64,000 bases of DNA from Nemophila menziesii (lineage: Eukaryota; Streptophyta; Magnoliopsida; Boraginales; Hydrophyllaceae): positions 35,394,731 to 35,458,730 of the forward strand of contig JARWIR010000010.1 in NCBI GenBank assembly GCA_029959085.1. Reading direction: 5' to 3'. Position numbers and translations under genes: made by a program. Of this stretch, positions 11,640-22,964 are shown one piece after another; within the stretch, counting starts at the first letter, position 1, and every line of letters begins with the position of its first letter. The notes below the pieces were generated by a model that was not told where the DNA came from, made no database searches, and saw only the letters and a program-made list of their open reading frames with translations.

Positions 11640-12840
11640 GAATTTTAGTACTTTTTTCCGTTTTTAGTGTAATTGTTTTAAATTTTCATATTTTAGATTA
11701 TTAATTTGTTTAAATAATTTTGTTTGAAGTTAATCTAATTGTAGTTGTTTTGAATTATTAATGTTTGTTTTTCAATTATGTTGCACTTCTAAAAAATATA
11801 ATGAGATTTATCCTATTAACTAATATATGGGATTTGTCCCGTAACAGTTTGATTTTTGGTAATATTACCCTAATTTTTTTAACATGTTTATAAAAATAAT
11901 CATCATGTATAATTTTCAACATATAAACGAAGTTTAAAACATTCCAATCAAACCATTACTAACAATATACATTGTAAAACACTCTAAAATTCAAATAGCT
12001 CATATGAGATTGTGTATAGAGAACACCCATAACTCAATATTTCTTTATTGTAATCTCAATTTTCAATTGATTATATAGTTTGTAAGTAAATCTTGTATTA
12101 TTGTTAACATATAATTAATTTTAAAATATTTAAATCACATCTTTAGTTAACATGTATTAAGATATTTTGTAAAATAATTAAGCATTTCAAATTAGGTTTA
12201 GCTATGGAAAATTTTTCATAATTCAAAAGATTTGTTCCACATATATCTATCTAATTTTTAAAAGATAATTAAGATTAGACATTCTATTTTAAACATTGTT
12301 AACAATAACTACACTTTCAATGTTACAAAAAAATAGAACATTCATAATAGATTGAGTTATAAAGAATATTTTGAGTTGTTATAGAATTATTGGATTAATA
12401 CCATAACTCAAATTATTTGTGTTGAAAATTATTTTGACTTATTTTTATTTAATTACAAATAATATATTATAATTATTATTAAAACATTTCAATCAAATCA
12501 TTAATAATAATAATAATAATATATTGCAGAACATTTTAACATTCAAACATTTCATATTAAATTGTGTCATGGAAAAATTACCATAACTCAAAAGATTACA
12601 CAAACCATAATTCTTTCAATTTTAAATCATTGTTACTCAAATAAACATTATTCAAAAAAATTAATACATAAGTTTTATTTTTTTACTCTTTTATCCTTCT
12701 TATTGTCTTTCTTTGTTTCTTTCCTTTTCTTGGAGCTTTCACCCATTTCATATTCTACTTGATTTGTTTCTCCTGTTTTACCCTGTTATATACAGTATAT
12801 ATTGTTATATATAGTAGATTGTAAGAATATATGTTTTGAT
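11640..12840. other. AT-rich stretch without recognisable gene
   Basis: Only short AT-rich sequence with scattered degraded palindrome members (about 11830, 12205, 12567). The longest open stretch, 12562-12762, has no resemblance I recognise. Confidence 0.6.
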
Positions 12841-13029
12841 TCTAATAATATATATCATATGAGTCATTTATCCATAAATGCCTATTTAAAAATTTCTTTG
12901 CTAAAAATATCCTTGAATAAGATTCTTAATTAAAAACATCATTTGACAAAAATACCCTTATTATAATAATTTTTATTACTCAATTATTTTATCATTTAAA
13001 TTTAGACACCCTATCACAACTTTCTATCA

Positions 13030-13235
13030 CCACTATCCCACCACCCACCACCACCACAACCATCACCACCACCCACCACCACCACCACAACCATCACCAC
13101 CACCCACCACCACCAACCACCACGATCACACTATTAATACCATCACCACAATAACCACCACCACCACTACAACCTCAACCAGCACCACAAACACCACCAC
13201 CACAACAACAACCACCACCATCATCACAACCACCT
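13030..13235. repeat. (ACC)n-rich tract
   Basis: Interrupted CCACCA/CATCACC repeats, strand-complementary to the GGT tract at 13656-13772. Confidence 0.85.
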
Positions 13236-13655
13236 ACTACGAATTTTATAATACACGCGCGCGTTTGAGAATTTTTTTATCGTCATAACTAATTTTAAAA
13301 AAATCAGAAAAATAAAAAATTTACATATTTGGATAAAGCAAATTAATATTTAGGTCAATAAATTTTACCAATTTTTTTAAATTTTTTTTAAACAGACACG
13401 AAATTCATTGTTTCAAACAGTGAATTTCATGTTTGCGAAAAAAACACTATTTTGAACAATGAATTTCATGTTTTAAACAGTGATATTCGTGTCTACAAAA
13501 AAAAAAAATTTAAAAAAAACAAAAAAAAGATAATAGATGTAAATATTAATTTGCTTTATCCAAAAATGCAAGAAAAAATTATGATTTTCTTAGAATTAGT
13601 TATGGCGATTTAAAAACAATTGACGGACGTGCGCGTGTGTGATGGAATTACTAGT

Positions 13656-13772
13656 AAGTGGTGGTGGTGGTGGTTGTGGTGGTGGTGGAGTCGGTGGTGG
13701 TTGTGGTTGTGATGGTGTAGTGGTGGTTAAATACATGGTAGTGGTGGTGGCGGTGGTGGTGGAAGTACCCTA
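13656..13772. repeat. (GGT)n-rich tract
   Basis: Interrupted GGTGGT/GTGGTTGTGG repeats forming the other arm of the inverted repeat. Confidence 0.85.
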
Positions 13773-14869
13773 TTATTTGTTTAATATTTAAATTTAAATA
13801 TTGTATTAAAAATAAAATAATATATCTAATAATGAGGGTAGTAAAAGTATAAAAAATATAAAGGTGATTTTTCTATAAATAATTGTTTCATCAGGCATTC
13901 TTTTATAAAATAAATTATTGAAAGTTTAATTTAACAATTCGGTACTTTAATTAGACTTCTTTTAGCAAATACCCCATATCAGATTTTATCTTATATCTTT
14001 ATAGCTTAATTCTGTAAAAATGTCTTTCATTCTGAATGATTGAACTTCAATTTCTGAAGAATAAATACATTTTTTCCTCACTAACATATTTCAAATTAAT
14101 GAACTCATTAAAATGTTCTTTACTAAGTTTTTCGATGCTGATATCCGAATATCCATGAAATTACAAAGAACTGTCATTATCAACATTATCTGAATAAACT
14201 GGTTTTTCAAAACATTCCTTATGGATTACTTCTACGCTGCTATCTGATGTGTTTGTGAACATATATCATGACTATAAACTTATGGTTTCTTCCTCTTTTC
14301 CATTATTCTATAAACTTAATATTTATCATTATATCATTGTAAATATAATCATATGACATTATAACATTAATGGGAATTAATTCTAGTTCTATAAGAATAT
14401 TACATTTTTAGGTTTAACTCAAATATTATCCTAAATATAACCCTAAATCTATTAAACATATATATAACATTAATCGAAATAGTTATTTTGATGAGATTAC
14501 TTTTTATCCTGAACGTTAACTTATAATGACTTTGCTTATAGAATATCGGTCTTTTCTAGTTTAACTTGAATGAGTCGTTTGATGTTAGAATATTAGTATC
14601 TTTGATGGTAGAATAATTATATATTTTAACTTCAGTCTCTAATACTAATGTAAATGTAATTTATGAGGAATAACATAGATTGAATTTACTTTAAATCAAA
14701 CAGTTTGATAATGGTTGAACTAAAAGGTTATGATTCTCATAACTGATTCAACTTGTTTTAATTTACTATCATTTATAACCAAAAAGATCTTTTATTCCAT
14801 TTTTCAAACTTTGCAAAACTACAATATATTTTCAAAGATTAATAGTAATTAACAATAGATTCTATAAAA

Positions 14870-16370
14870 CTTTTTAAAAAACAACTTACTAAAAAAAGGA
14901 AGTTTCTGAAAATAAAACTTCTAAAAACAGAAATTTTTTATAAAAAAAAAACCACTATCTAGTTCCCTGTAGTTTCACTACTATCTAGTTCCCTGTAGTT
15001 TCACTACTATCTTCTTATCCATTCTTTGCATGTTTCCTTAATCTTCTTCCAATCTTTGTTTACATCTTAATTAATACTTTTAAATCGACTAACTTCTCTG
15101 TATACCATAGACTATACTAATATACATCATTAAACCTTCATTCTGTATATGATAGTATGTTCACTTCTTCATCTCAAAATAACACATAAATACCCATATT
15201 TTACAATTATTTTGAGTTGTAGGAATTTTCCTAGAACTCCACATATTTTGGAATATTTTTGATTTTTTGAATTTTTTACATTTTTAATACTTACTTTTTA
15301 ATGATTTAAACTTTAATAGGTTATAAGTCAATAAAAACAATATTTTTTTCATATTGATTTTGATTTTTGTCAAACACAGTTGAGTTATAGGATATTTTCA
15401 AAAACTCAAACTACTCTCTACTTTTTTCATTTTTTATATGTTTACTAACATATTTTTTTTACATATTTTTTCATATATTAACTTTTAAACTTTATATATT
15501 AACTGTATTTATGTTTTACACTAAATATCAAACAAATACTTTGATTTTTTTAATGGATGTTGAGTTTTGAAAACTTTCTCAACTTGAAATTTTCTTTATT
15601 TTTTCTATATCTTGACATTTTACACATTTGTTAACTTAATTTTCACTTTTTTAACTTACTATATTAAGACCATTTTTATAAAACTGAAAGTTTCTACAAA
15701 AATAAACTTTCTAAAAATAAAAAGTTTCTATAAAATGAACTCACTATCTAGTTCCATGTAGTTAACCTCCTAGCTCGATCCTTGTCCATTCTTTGCATCT
15801 TTCTAAAATATTCTTCCAATGTCAGTTTACACCGCATATAATAAGGATAGTGTATATACTAACTCCTTAATATGTCTTAGATCGTACTATAAATATACCT
15901 CATTATTTCTTCATTCTAAATACATAATAGCATATTCAGTTCTGCATTTCAAAATAACACATAAATACACCTACTCTGTAAAAAAATTGATTCCCAAAAC
16001 TCGACATATTTCTGCAATTCTTTTTATTTTTGAATTTTGACATTTCTTTTACTTACTGTTGATGTCTTAAAGTTTAATATGTTAAGTTAATTTAATGATT
16101 TTCCCATAACTCACTAATAAACAACATTTTGTTTATATTAAGTTTGTTTTTTGTCAAATATAGTAGAATTTCCCAAAACTCAAACTACCCTGTTTTTTTA
16201 TTTTGTTATATGTTTAGCTAACATATTTCTTTACTTAAGTTTCATGTATTAAGGTTTAAAATTTATATATTATACTTCATTATAGTTTTGTCTAAATATT
16301 AAACAAATACTTCATTTTTTCGATGAATGTTGAGTTTTGGAAAATTTCCCAAAACTCAAAACGTTCTTCA
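14870..16370 (+). repeat. Direct duplication of about 0.7-0.8 kb
   Basis: Two diverged units, about 14870-15600 and 15665-16370, share ACTATCTAGTTCC.TGTAGTT, CCATTCTTTGCAT, TCAAAATAACACATAAATAC and two palindromes each (15380-15409 and about 15560; 16165-16184 and 16330-16359). Within the first unit a 26-bp segment beginning ACTATCTAGTTCCC is itself repeated at 14955 and 14981. No ORF of note. Confidence 0.7.
16330..16359. repeat. Near-perfect 30-bp palindrome
   Basis: Arms TTGAGTTTTGGAAAA and TTTCCCAAAACTCAA, one mismatch. One of the best preserved members of the dispersed palindrome family. Confidence 0.75.
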
Positions 16371-16629
16371 GCTATTTCAATTCTCAATATATTACAACAT
16401 TTTAAATATAGTTTGCATGTTTTTAACTTACTATGTTTAGTTAATTTTTGTGTTATTTTCCCATATTTCAACAATTAATTGTTTTTTTTTTTAAAAATTT
16501 CAGTTTTAAAATTTTCCTAAAACTCATGCATATTGCAAATTTACTTAAACATTGATAACATAAACATAAATATTCATTTGATAACATAAAAATAATAATT
16601 CAATTGATAATATTTGTTCAACCATTAAA

Positions 16630-18400
16630 CATTATACATATTTTTCATTAAAAATTTAATCATGGTTTTGAAATTAGAATATAATCTATTATCCCGTAAG
16701 ACTGAACTTTTTTATTTGTATTTCTTTCTTCATCTGTTCTTCGTCAACGATATATTTATCGATTTCACTAACATCAAATCTTGTATACTTTTGATGAACC
16801 GTCAACGAGATCATATTATGTTTCCATGTTTGATCATCATAAAGTGTGTAATCTCATTTCACAATCCCTATTTGGTAAACACGTGCGTGTATAACAGTGA
16901 ATGTATACATGATAGTTCGATATAAAGGTTCGGATAGTGTGTAGTAATAGTAACCAGTTTCTCCATAATCGTTTTGTTTGGGATTTCAGTTTTTTGTTTA
17001 CTCCTACTAATCACAGACTCTTAATCTTCTAATATAGGCGTTGTGCATTTTTGTTTGCTTTGAAGCCAAAATTTCCTTCGATTTCAAACTTCAATGGATG
17101 GTAATGGTAAAACTAGTTTAAATGTTTGTTGAATATCAAAATGCTCCAAAATATATTCCCCTCCCATTTGGTTTTTATTGGGAATATGACAAATTAGTAC
17201 GTTTTTTAATGGGATTTAAATTGTCGAAGCACGTAGCTTTTGAACTTCTTCACGTATTTGTCCATTAGGTCCTAATTATATAACTTATTAATACAAGTAT
17301 GGGGAGATTATAATAATAATAAAAACAAATTTGCATCACATACAATTACATTTACTGCTGTTGACGGTCGCTTGTATCCTATGCCCCATCGCCCTACTTG
17401 ATATGTAATGATTTTTTGTCCTCATCGAGTCCCATTGATAGAAAATGCAACTTATTACCTGCAAAATACGATCGTATAATAAAAAAAATTATTCATTAAT
17501 TTGTTTTTTCTTATAACTCACAATATGACTCCATGGTTCTCTAAGTATGGAAAAATCTCATAAGTCATCATTTTTCTGTTATTTTGAGTTATGGGAAATT
17601 TTTCATAACTTATTGAACATTTAATTTTTTACTAATATGTTGTGTTTTTTCAACACACCTAATCAATTATCTCTTCAACGTTGGCTACTTTAATCAAATC
17701 TTCTATTGTAACTTCTTTTCCTCCATGTGAGCTCCAAACAGTAGTAGATTCGGCATTCTTGTTGTCATTCGAATCACAATTTTCAAGTCAAATGAAATTG
17801 TTTTTCCTTTTCTTTTTGGATTCACATCATTTTCATTTATCACTTGAGTTTTTTGTTTTTTCTGAACAGTAGGATTAATGAAGTCGTCTTCCATCCTTTT
17901 CTTTTTTTCTATCTTCCCTTTCTGTAACTATTTTCGCCATAAAGCTCAGTGATACTTTATTTTTATTCTTCCCCTTCTTCTTTAATTGTGGCCCTATTAT
18001 ATCAAATTCTTGAGTTATTTGTGATGTTGGAGTAGTTATCACTTGTTTGTCTTTTTTTGTCGTTTTTTCCCTTTTTTCTTTGTCTTCTTAACTTTTCAAA
18101 GATTTGATCACATGTTATAGTGATTCCTCTTCTTCAATTCCCAACACTTCTTCCTCATTCCCCACATCAATATTCGGTGTTTCTGTTTCTCTTATAGCAA
18201 CTTGTTATATCGTAATTTGGTGTTGAGTCTTCATTGCAGCTACTAGATTCGCCTTTTCTCTATCTGGCTTGTTTTTATTTTTTCTTGTTTTTTGAGATTC
18301 TATTCCCTCTTTTGCTTCTTTGAATTTTTTGACTTCTATAATTTCTCATGTTTCTTTTACATTTTCTCCTTCTTTTCGTTCTTCTTCTCCTTCTTTTCTT
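16630..18400 (-). pseudogene. Ulp1 (C48)-like transposon ORF relic, copy 2, C-terminal part
   Basis: Read on the minus strand, 18400 to 17700 is lysine/glutamate-rich, with one open piece at 17894-17703 (QKKQKTQVINEN, KRKGKTISFD). After a gap with a palindrome (17584-17613), pieces around 17300-17060 (KYVKKFKSYV, FVIFPIKT, IFWSILIFNKH) align with the C48-like block of copy 1, sharing PIKT...FW.L..F. All frames are broken by stops. The LINE at 18404-24766 interrupts this relic; its N-terminal part is at 24770-26400. Same uncertainty about the family as for copy 1. Confidence 0.45.
17584..17613. repeat. Palindrome family member
   Basis: TTGAGTTATGGGAAA followed by TTTTTCATAACTTAT; near-complementary arms. 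Lies between two coding-like pieces of the Ulp1-like relic, the same relative place as in copy 1. Confidence 0.6.
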
Positions 18401-18467
18401 TCTTTTTTTTGACGGTTAAAACATAATTTAGATTAAAAAAAATAGTGACAATAAGTTCGGAATGTAT

Positions 18468-18935
18468 CTAGCCAATACCAATAGAAGTAAAGTCGCTAAC
18501 AAACAGATTTACAAGTGAAAAGGGGGGTGAGGACACCCAATTGTGTGGAAGGTTGTTGGAGTTGGCCTTCTTCGCAATCCAGTCGGCGGCTTGATTGAAT
18601 TTCCGAGGAACAAAGAGGAAATCCATGCTTAGGGTGCTAGAAACTCTTTGAATATCTTTATAAATGTGGTGTAAATAACGATTTTCAAACTGTTTACACT
18701 CCATAAGCAGCTTCATAAGTGATTGGCAGTCATTCTTTAAGACAAAATATGCAGAAGGTTGTGAGGCTGCTTCAATAATAGCTTCTCGTATACCAATAGC
18801 CTCAGCTTCCTCAGGAGATTTTGCAATGAAGTTCAGAGATTTTCCTTTCAAAAAGTGGCCATGTGAATCACTAAATAAGAAAGCAATAGCTGAATTATTA
18901 GTATGTTTATCATAAGATGCATCTACTGAAATGAA
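18468..18935 (-). pseudogene. LINE ORF2, RNase H domain
   Basis: Reads open from about 18935 to the stop at 18468. Plant LINE-type RNase H (RVT_3): SVDASYDK supplies the first Asp, SPEEAEAIGIREAI the Glu, NDCQSLM the second Asp and FNQAADWIAKKA the last Asp. The residues needed for catalysis are still present although the upstream RT is broken. This domain is typical of plant L1 elements and sits at the very end of ORF2, 60 nt before the poly(A) tract. Confidence 0.8.
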
Positions 18936-19228
18936 GTTTATAGGTTTAGAGTTAATGACTTTCCTGGTATAGTGATTTTTAAGAGGTTTTTTGGCTTGTT
19001 TTTCTTATTTTTGAGTGGTATTTCGATTGGTATTGCCTCAAAATCTATATTTTCATTTATATTGAATTCATCATAGGCAAAAACAGGACTTTTTTATAAC
19101 AGATAAGGGGCAGAATTCAATATTTTTAAAGACTTTTTTATTACGAGCTTTCCAAATGAACCAAAGAGTATAGATTGCCATCTCAACTTGGGATCTACCT
19201 CTATCATCTTTAGGACCTTTTCAATCAA

Positions 19229-19852
19229 TTAGTTCTTGTATCCACTGATCCATTTTAATGTTGTGATCATTAGAGGATTTATAATCCCAAGGAGTTGCAA
19301 ACCAAGTGGCTCTAGCTGAGGGGCATAGAAAAATAAGTGTTCAGTTGTTTCAGGCTGCTCACCACAAACTTTGCATATGTTATTTAATGCGCATTTTCTA
19401 AGGAATTCATTTGCTTCTCTTGGAATATCATTTGAAATAATTCTCCAGGTAAAAAATTTCAGTTTTGGAGGGATATTCAAGCCCCATATAATATCGCAAA
19501 TTTTTTTATGCAATTTAAAGGATATAGAAGGCTCAATGTTTCTAGTATATTCAATTTCTTCAATGAGATTTTTTGATAAATGTGAATAAACTCCTTTAGA
19601 TGTAAGTTTACCTTTAGGGTCTTGTTTCCAAATGAGTACATCGTCAGCTCCAGTAGAGCTAATATTCATATTTTGTATAAGTCTTGAGGTATTTTGAGGG
19701 ACAATAGTATCTAAAACAACAGTGTTCCATTTTCCCTCATTTGTAATAAGTTCAGAGACTTTAGTAATATTAGTATTTGTGTGGTTTGAGATTTGGTCAG
19801 ATTGGTGAATCCAATCATCTTCCCAAATCTTTATGTTTTTCCCATTACCCAC
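19229..19852 (-). pseudogene. LINE ORF2, region after RT with zf-RVT
   Basis: 207 open codons: GNGKNIKIWEDDWI is the conserved start of the post-RT region, and LKFFTWRIISNDIP...CALNNICKVCGEQPETTEHLFF is the zf-RVT zinc-binding segment (CxxC...H). Frame changes separate it from the RT upstream and RNase H downstream. Confidence 0.8.
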
Positions 19853-19977
19853 AACCCACTTTGTATCTTTTAAGTAGGTAATTCTTCCAAGTAGGAGACT
19901 TTTCCACCCCCATGAAGGGTTATAACCAAGTTTTGCCTCATGAAAACTAGTGGAATGAAAATAAATGCCTTTAATAA

Positions 19978-20295
19978 AAAAAAAATTCGTACGAGGGTTT
20001 CGAGCTTACACCCAACTAGTCCCACGGGAGATATGAATGCCTCCCCAACCATACCTCCAGGCAATTCAGAACTAGGTTTCCCATGTTCTAGGGAGGGTTT
20101 CGAACTTGGAAACTTTCCAAACTTTAATAACTTACTTCCGCCTGCGAGATTCGAACCCTGTACCTCTCACTTGAGAGAACTTTCCAAACTTTAATAACTT
20201 TTTTCCGCCTGCGAGATTCGAACCCGCCTGCGGGATTCGAACCTAGTGCCTCTCAATTGAGAGACAGAGCCCTGGTCAGATGAGCTAGTTCCGCT
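19978..20295 (-). mobile_element. tRNA-derived SINE inside LINE ORF2
   Basis: On the minus strand it starts GCGGAACTAGCTCATCTGAC (A-box-like), followed by AGGTTCGAATCC (B box). The body contains a partial internal duplication (GGTTCGAATC.CGCAGGCGG three times) and ends in a T-rich run. It is flanked by CTTTAATAA at 19969-19977 and CTTTTAATAA at 20294-20303, a probable target duplication. A related copy in plus orientation lies at 35825-36083. The T-run end resembles the Au-type SINEs of plants. Confidence 0.75.
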
Positions 20296-20486
20296 TTTAA
20301 TAATTTTATAAGCGAAAGTGTTTCTATTTAAATTAAACTTCCAAGCTGATGAAGTTAAGAGAGAGATATTCATTTTTGAAAAAAATTTGAATTTCATACC
20401 TCCAACTGTTTTTGGTAATTCCATGTGTATCCAAGATTCCCAATGAATTCTATCTTTTCCTTTATTACCCCATCCAAATGAGGCAA

Positions 20487-22025
20487 TTAAGGAAGAGATT
20501 TACTACAAATAGATTCTGGAATATGGAATATAGTCATAAGATACACAGGTATGGCTTGAATGATAGCCTCAATTAGTGTTTCTTTTCCTGCCTCAGATAA
20601 TAATTTGATATTCCAATTATTTAACTTTTTAATAACTCTTTCAATTAACCACTCAAGTGCTTTAGTTTTTGATCTTCCCCAGTCAGAGGGAAGTCCAAGA
20701 TATGTTCCAAGATTACTCAAGTGATTAATGCTAAGAATCTTTGTAAGATCAGAAGCAACATTTGGAGGTGTGTTTTTACTGAATACCACACCACTTTTAT
20801 TTAGGTTTATTGATTGACCCGAGGCATAACAGTATTTATTAAGAGAATCTTTAAATTGTTCAAAATCCTCTACTTCACCTTTCAAGAAAAAGAGGCTATC
20901 GTCAGTAAAGAGGATGTGTGTTATTCTTGGGCAATTTCTGCTTAATTTTATACCTTTAAGTAGCTTTTCATCTACTTCATTATTTAAGATAGCTGGTAAG
21001 GCCTGTGTTACAATGCAAAATAGGAAAGGGGAGGATCCCCTTGCCTTGGGCCTTTAGTAGGATTTAAAATGTTATGGGGCTTACCATTAATAAGAATAGC
21101 GTAAGAGACAGTGATAACACATTGTTTAATCCAACTAATCCACATGTCAGAGAAACCTAGCGCTTTCATCACATCAAAAATAAAGTCCCATCCTATATTT
21201 TCGAATGCTTTTGACATGTCAGCTTTAATAGCTGCTGCATAAGTATTTGAATTTCTTTTATTTTTTAGGAAGTGTACAGCTTCATGTGCTATCAATAGGT
21301 TATCAGAGATATTTCTATTAATAATAAAAGCATACTGTTCATATAAAATAATAGTGTCCATGTGGGGTTTTAGTCTTTTGACTAAAATGGCTGCAATTAT
21401 TTTATAGATAAAGTTAGGACAGCTAATTGGCCTATAATAGCTGGTGACATATTTTTTGGTATAAGAGTTATGTAAGTTTTGTTAATAGAGGCTAAATTCC
21501 CTTTGTTCCAAAGAAAATCCGAAATACTTCTCATGAGATCGAATTTAATAAGGTTCCAGTGTTTTTTGTAGAAACTATCTATAAAGCCATCTGGGCCTGG
21601 TGATTTACTGGCATCAAGAGTCCAGACTGCTTCTTTAACTTCTTTAAGAGAAAAAGGCATTTCAAGACAGCTATTAATTGCAGCAGTAACAGTAGGCTTT
21701 ATGTATTTTATAATATTTTCATAATCTCTTGGGCCATTGGTAGTGTATTTTTTAGCATAGTGATCAAATATATTGCTTTCGATGGTAGCTTGGTCCTCAA
21801 TCCAAGAACCATCATTTTTCATAAGTCTCAAAATTTTGTTGTTTTTTCTTCTTTGTTTAGTGGTGTATGGAAAAATGATGTATATTTATCACCTAGTTGA
21901 ACCCATTGGATTCGAGATTTCTCCCTCCAATAGAGTTCTTCTTTATTCCAGTGAATTTCTAATTGTTCAGCTATGTAGTTGTGTTCATTCCAGTTAGTGT
22001 GGTTTAAGGTATTAAGATTTTCCAA
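20487..22025 (-). pseudogene. LINE ORF2, reverse transcriptase
   Basis: Broken pieces in order: YWREKSRIQWVQLGDKYTSFFH (just before RT, about 21920); SPGPDGF...FYKKHW (about 21590); the AAAIKADMSKAFENIGWDF motif with the first catalytic Asp (about 21200); KGPRQGDPPLS (about 21040); LFTDDSLFF (about 20910), the F/Y-x-D-D box with Thr in place of Ala; SGQSINLNKSGVVFS and LGTYLGLP (20800-20680). At least three frame changes. In plants this enzyme would copy LINE RNA at the nicked target site; here it is dead. Confidence 0.85.
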
Positions 22026-22402
22026 TTTTTTAAAAGGTCTTTAATAATATTTCTATTATTTTGCCTTTTTTTCTTACTCCATTGAGTAATAACAGTAGAG
22101 ATGGTTTTAAGTTTAGCACCAAATCTTATGATTCCCCTATATATGTTATGAATATGAGAGTTCCACTGAGTTGTAATGATATTTTCTATTTCTTTATCAG
22201 AATTCTAGCTTTTCTTATAGATGAATCTGCTGGTGTTTTTGTGAATTTTTTTATCAATGTTTAGGATAAGGAGGCTATGGTCTGAGCCAATAGTTGGGAG
22301 GATAGCAATCCAAGCTTATGGGTAAAGATTATCCCAATTTGAATTAGCTAAACCTCTATCAAGTTTTTTCTTAATAAGTTTATCCCCACTTCTCCTATTG
22401 CT

Positions 22403-22945
22403 CTATGTTAAATAACAGCTCTTAGAGGTGATTTCTTTAAAATTGTTGTGATCAATAAAGTCATATATGTCTTTTGTGTTAGTAGTTTCATTTTCCCCCA
22501 TTTTCTCATAGCTGTATCTGGCCATATTTAAGTCTCCAATAACAAACCAGGGGGAATTTGTGTTATTTTTCATTAAGTTGTTAATATCAGAGATGTTTTT
22601 ATGCTTTTCTTTCTCGTAGGGAGATATATAAACATAAGTGGCATAATAGTCATTACCTAAAGGGCCAGTGATGATGCAATGAATGTAATTTTTGTTGAAG
22701 TCTAAGATTTTAATGGGGAGATATTTGTTAACCATAAGGGTGAGGCCACCAGATTTACCATCAGGTTCAATATTACAAACAATTTTCATATTAAGGGTGT
22801 TACTAAGATGTTCAGTTTTATTTAAGCAATTGAGAGTTTCGTAAAGAAAAATTACCTTTGGATGATGGGATTTAACCGCATACTTGAGTGTCAGAATTGT
22901 CAAGGGGGTACCAATCCCTTGACAATTCCAACTGAAGTGTATCAT
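22403..22945 (-). pseudogene. LINE ORF2, AP endonuclease-like domain
   Basis: The ORF2 start is probably the ATG at 22945 (MIHFSWNCQGIG), just after the stop of ORF1 at 22965. FSWNCQGIG, PKVIFLYET and FVIGDLNMA correspond to the N-terminal, Glu-bearing and GDFN motifs of the endonuclease family; the usual GDFN is GDLN here. The frame ends at 22403 with a stop, after which homology continues in other frames. Confidence 0.75.
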
Positions 22946-22964
22946 TGAGGGTTTTGGGTTTGTT

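Larger units (their letters stand above)
8843..11640 (+). pseudogene. Relic of a transposon-type ORF with Ulp1 (C48)-like domain, copy 1
   Basis: 8843-9232 is an open 129-codon stretch of very acidic sequence (a GAA-encoded Glu tract, then Asp/Glu). After stops, lysine/glutamate-rich coiled-coil-like pieces follow (9594-9842, 9900-10180), then VPLDLVCSSALYDLLVKFG (10254 on), a gap of AT-rich palindromic repeats, and about 11100-11290 the pieces KYITEDFKK, YRYLLCPIKT, FWTLMVFDKD. This last block resembles the core of Ulp1/C48 peptidases (the HWxLxVxD region), with Phe where the catalytic His should be; a Cys-rich piece near 11560 (DKNGCHAC) may be the catalytic-Cys region. Many stops: no function now. 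Plant Mutator- and CACTA-type elements carry such ORFs, so a transposon origin is likely. The homologous minus-strand copy at 16630-18400 supports the call. Confidence 0.45.
12850..13970. repeat. Large imperfect inverted repeat with ACC/GGT arms (foldback-like)
   Basis: Axis near 13446. A perfect 22-bp inverted pair lies at 13331-13352 and 13540-13561; arms continue through ACACGCGCGCG (about 13252) against CGTGCGCGTGTG (about 13628), then an ACC-rich tract (13030-13235) against a GGT-rich tract (13656-13772), then weaker AT-rich similarity to about 12850 and 13970. The centre holds further short repeats (AATTCATTGTTT, GAATTTCATG). No ORF, so a foldback or MITE-type non-autonomous DNA element is likely. 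Outer borders are uncertain. Confidence 0.6.

Noticed and set aside
20160..20290. A tRNA gene (TTCGAACC/TTCGAATC B-box motifs)
   Set aside because: No cloverleaf can be drawn, and the motif sits in a SINE with target-like duplications.
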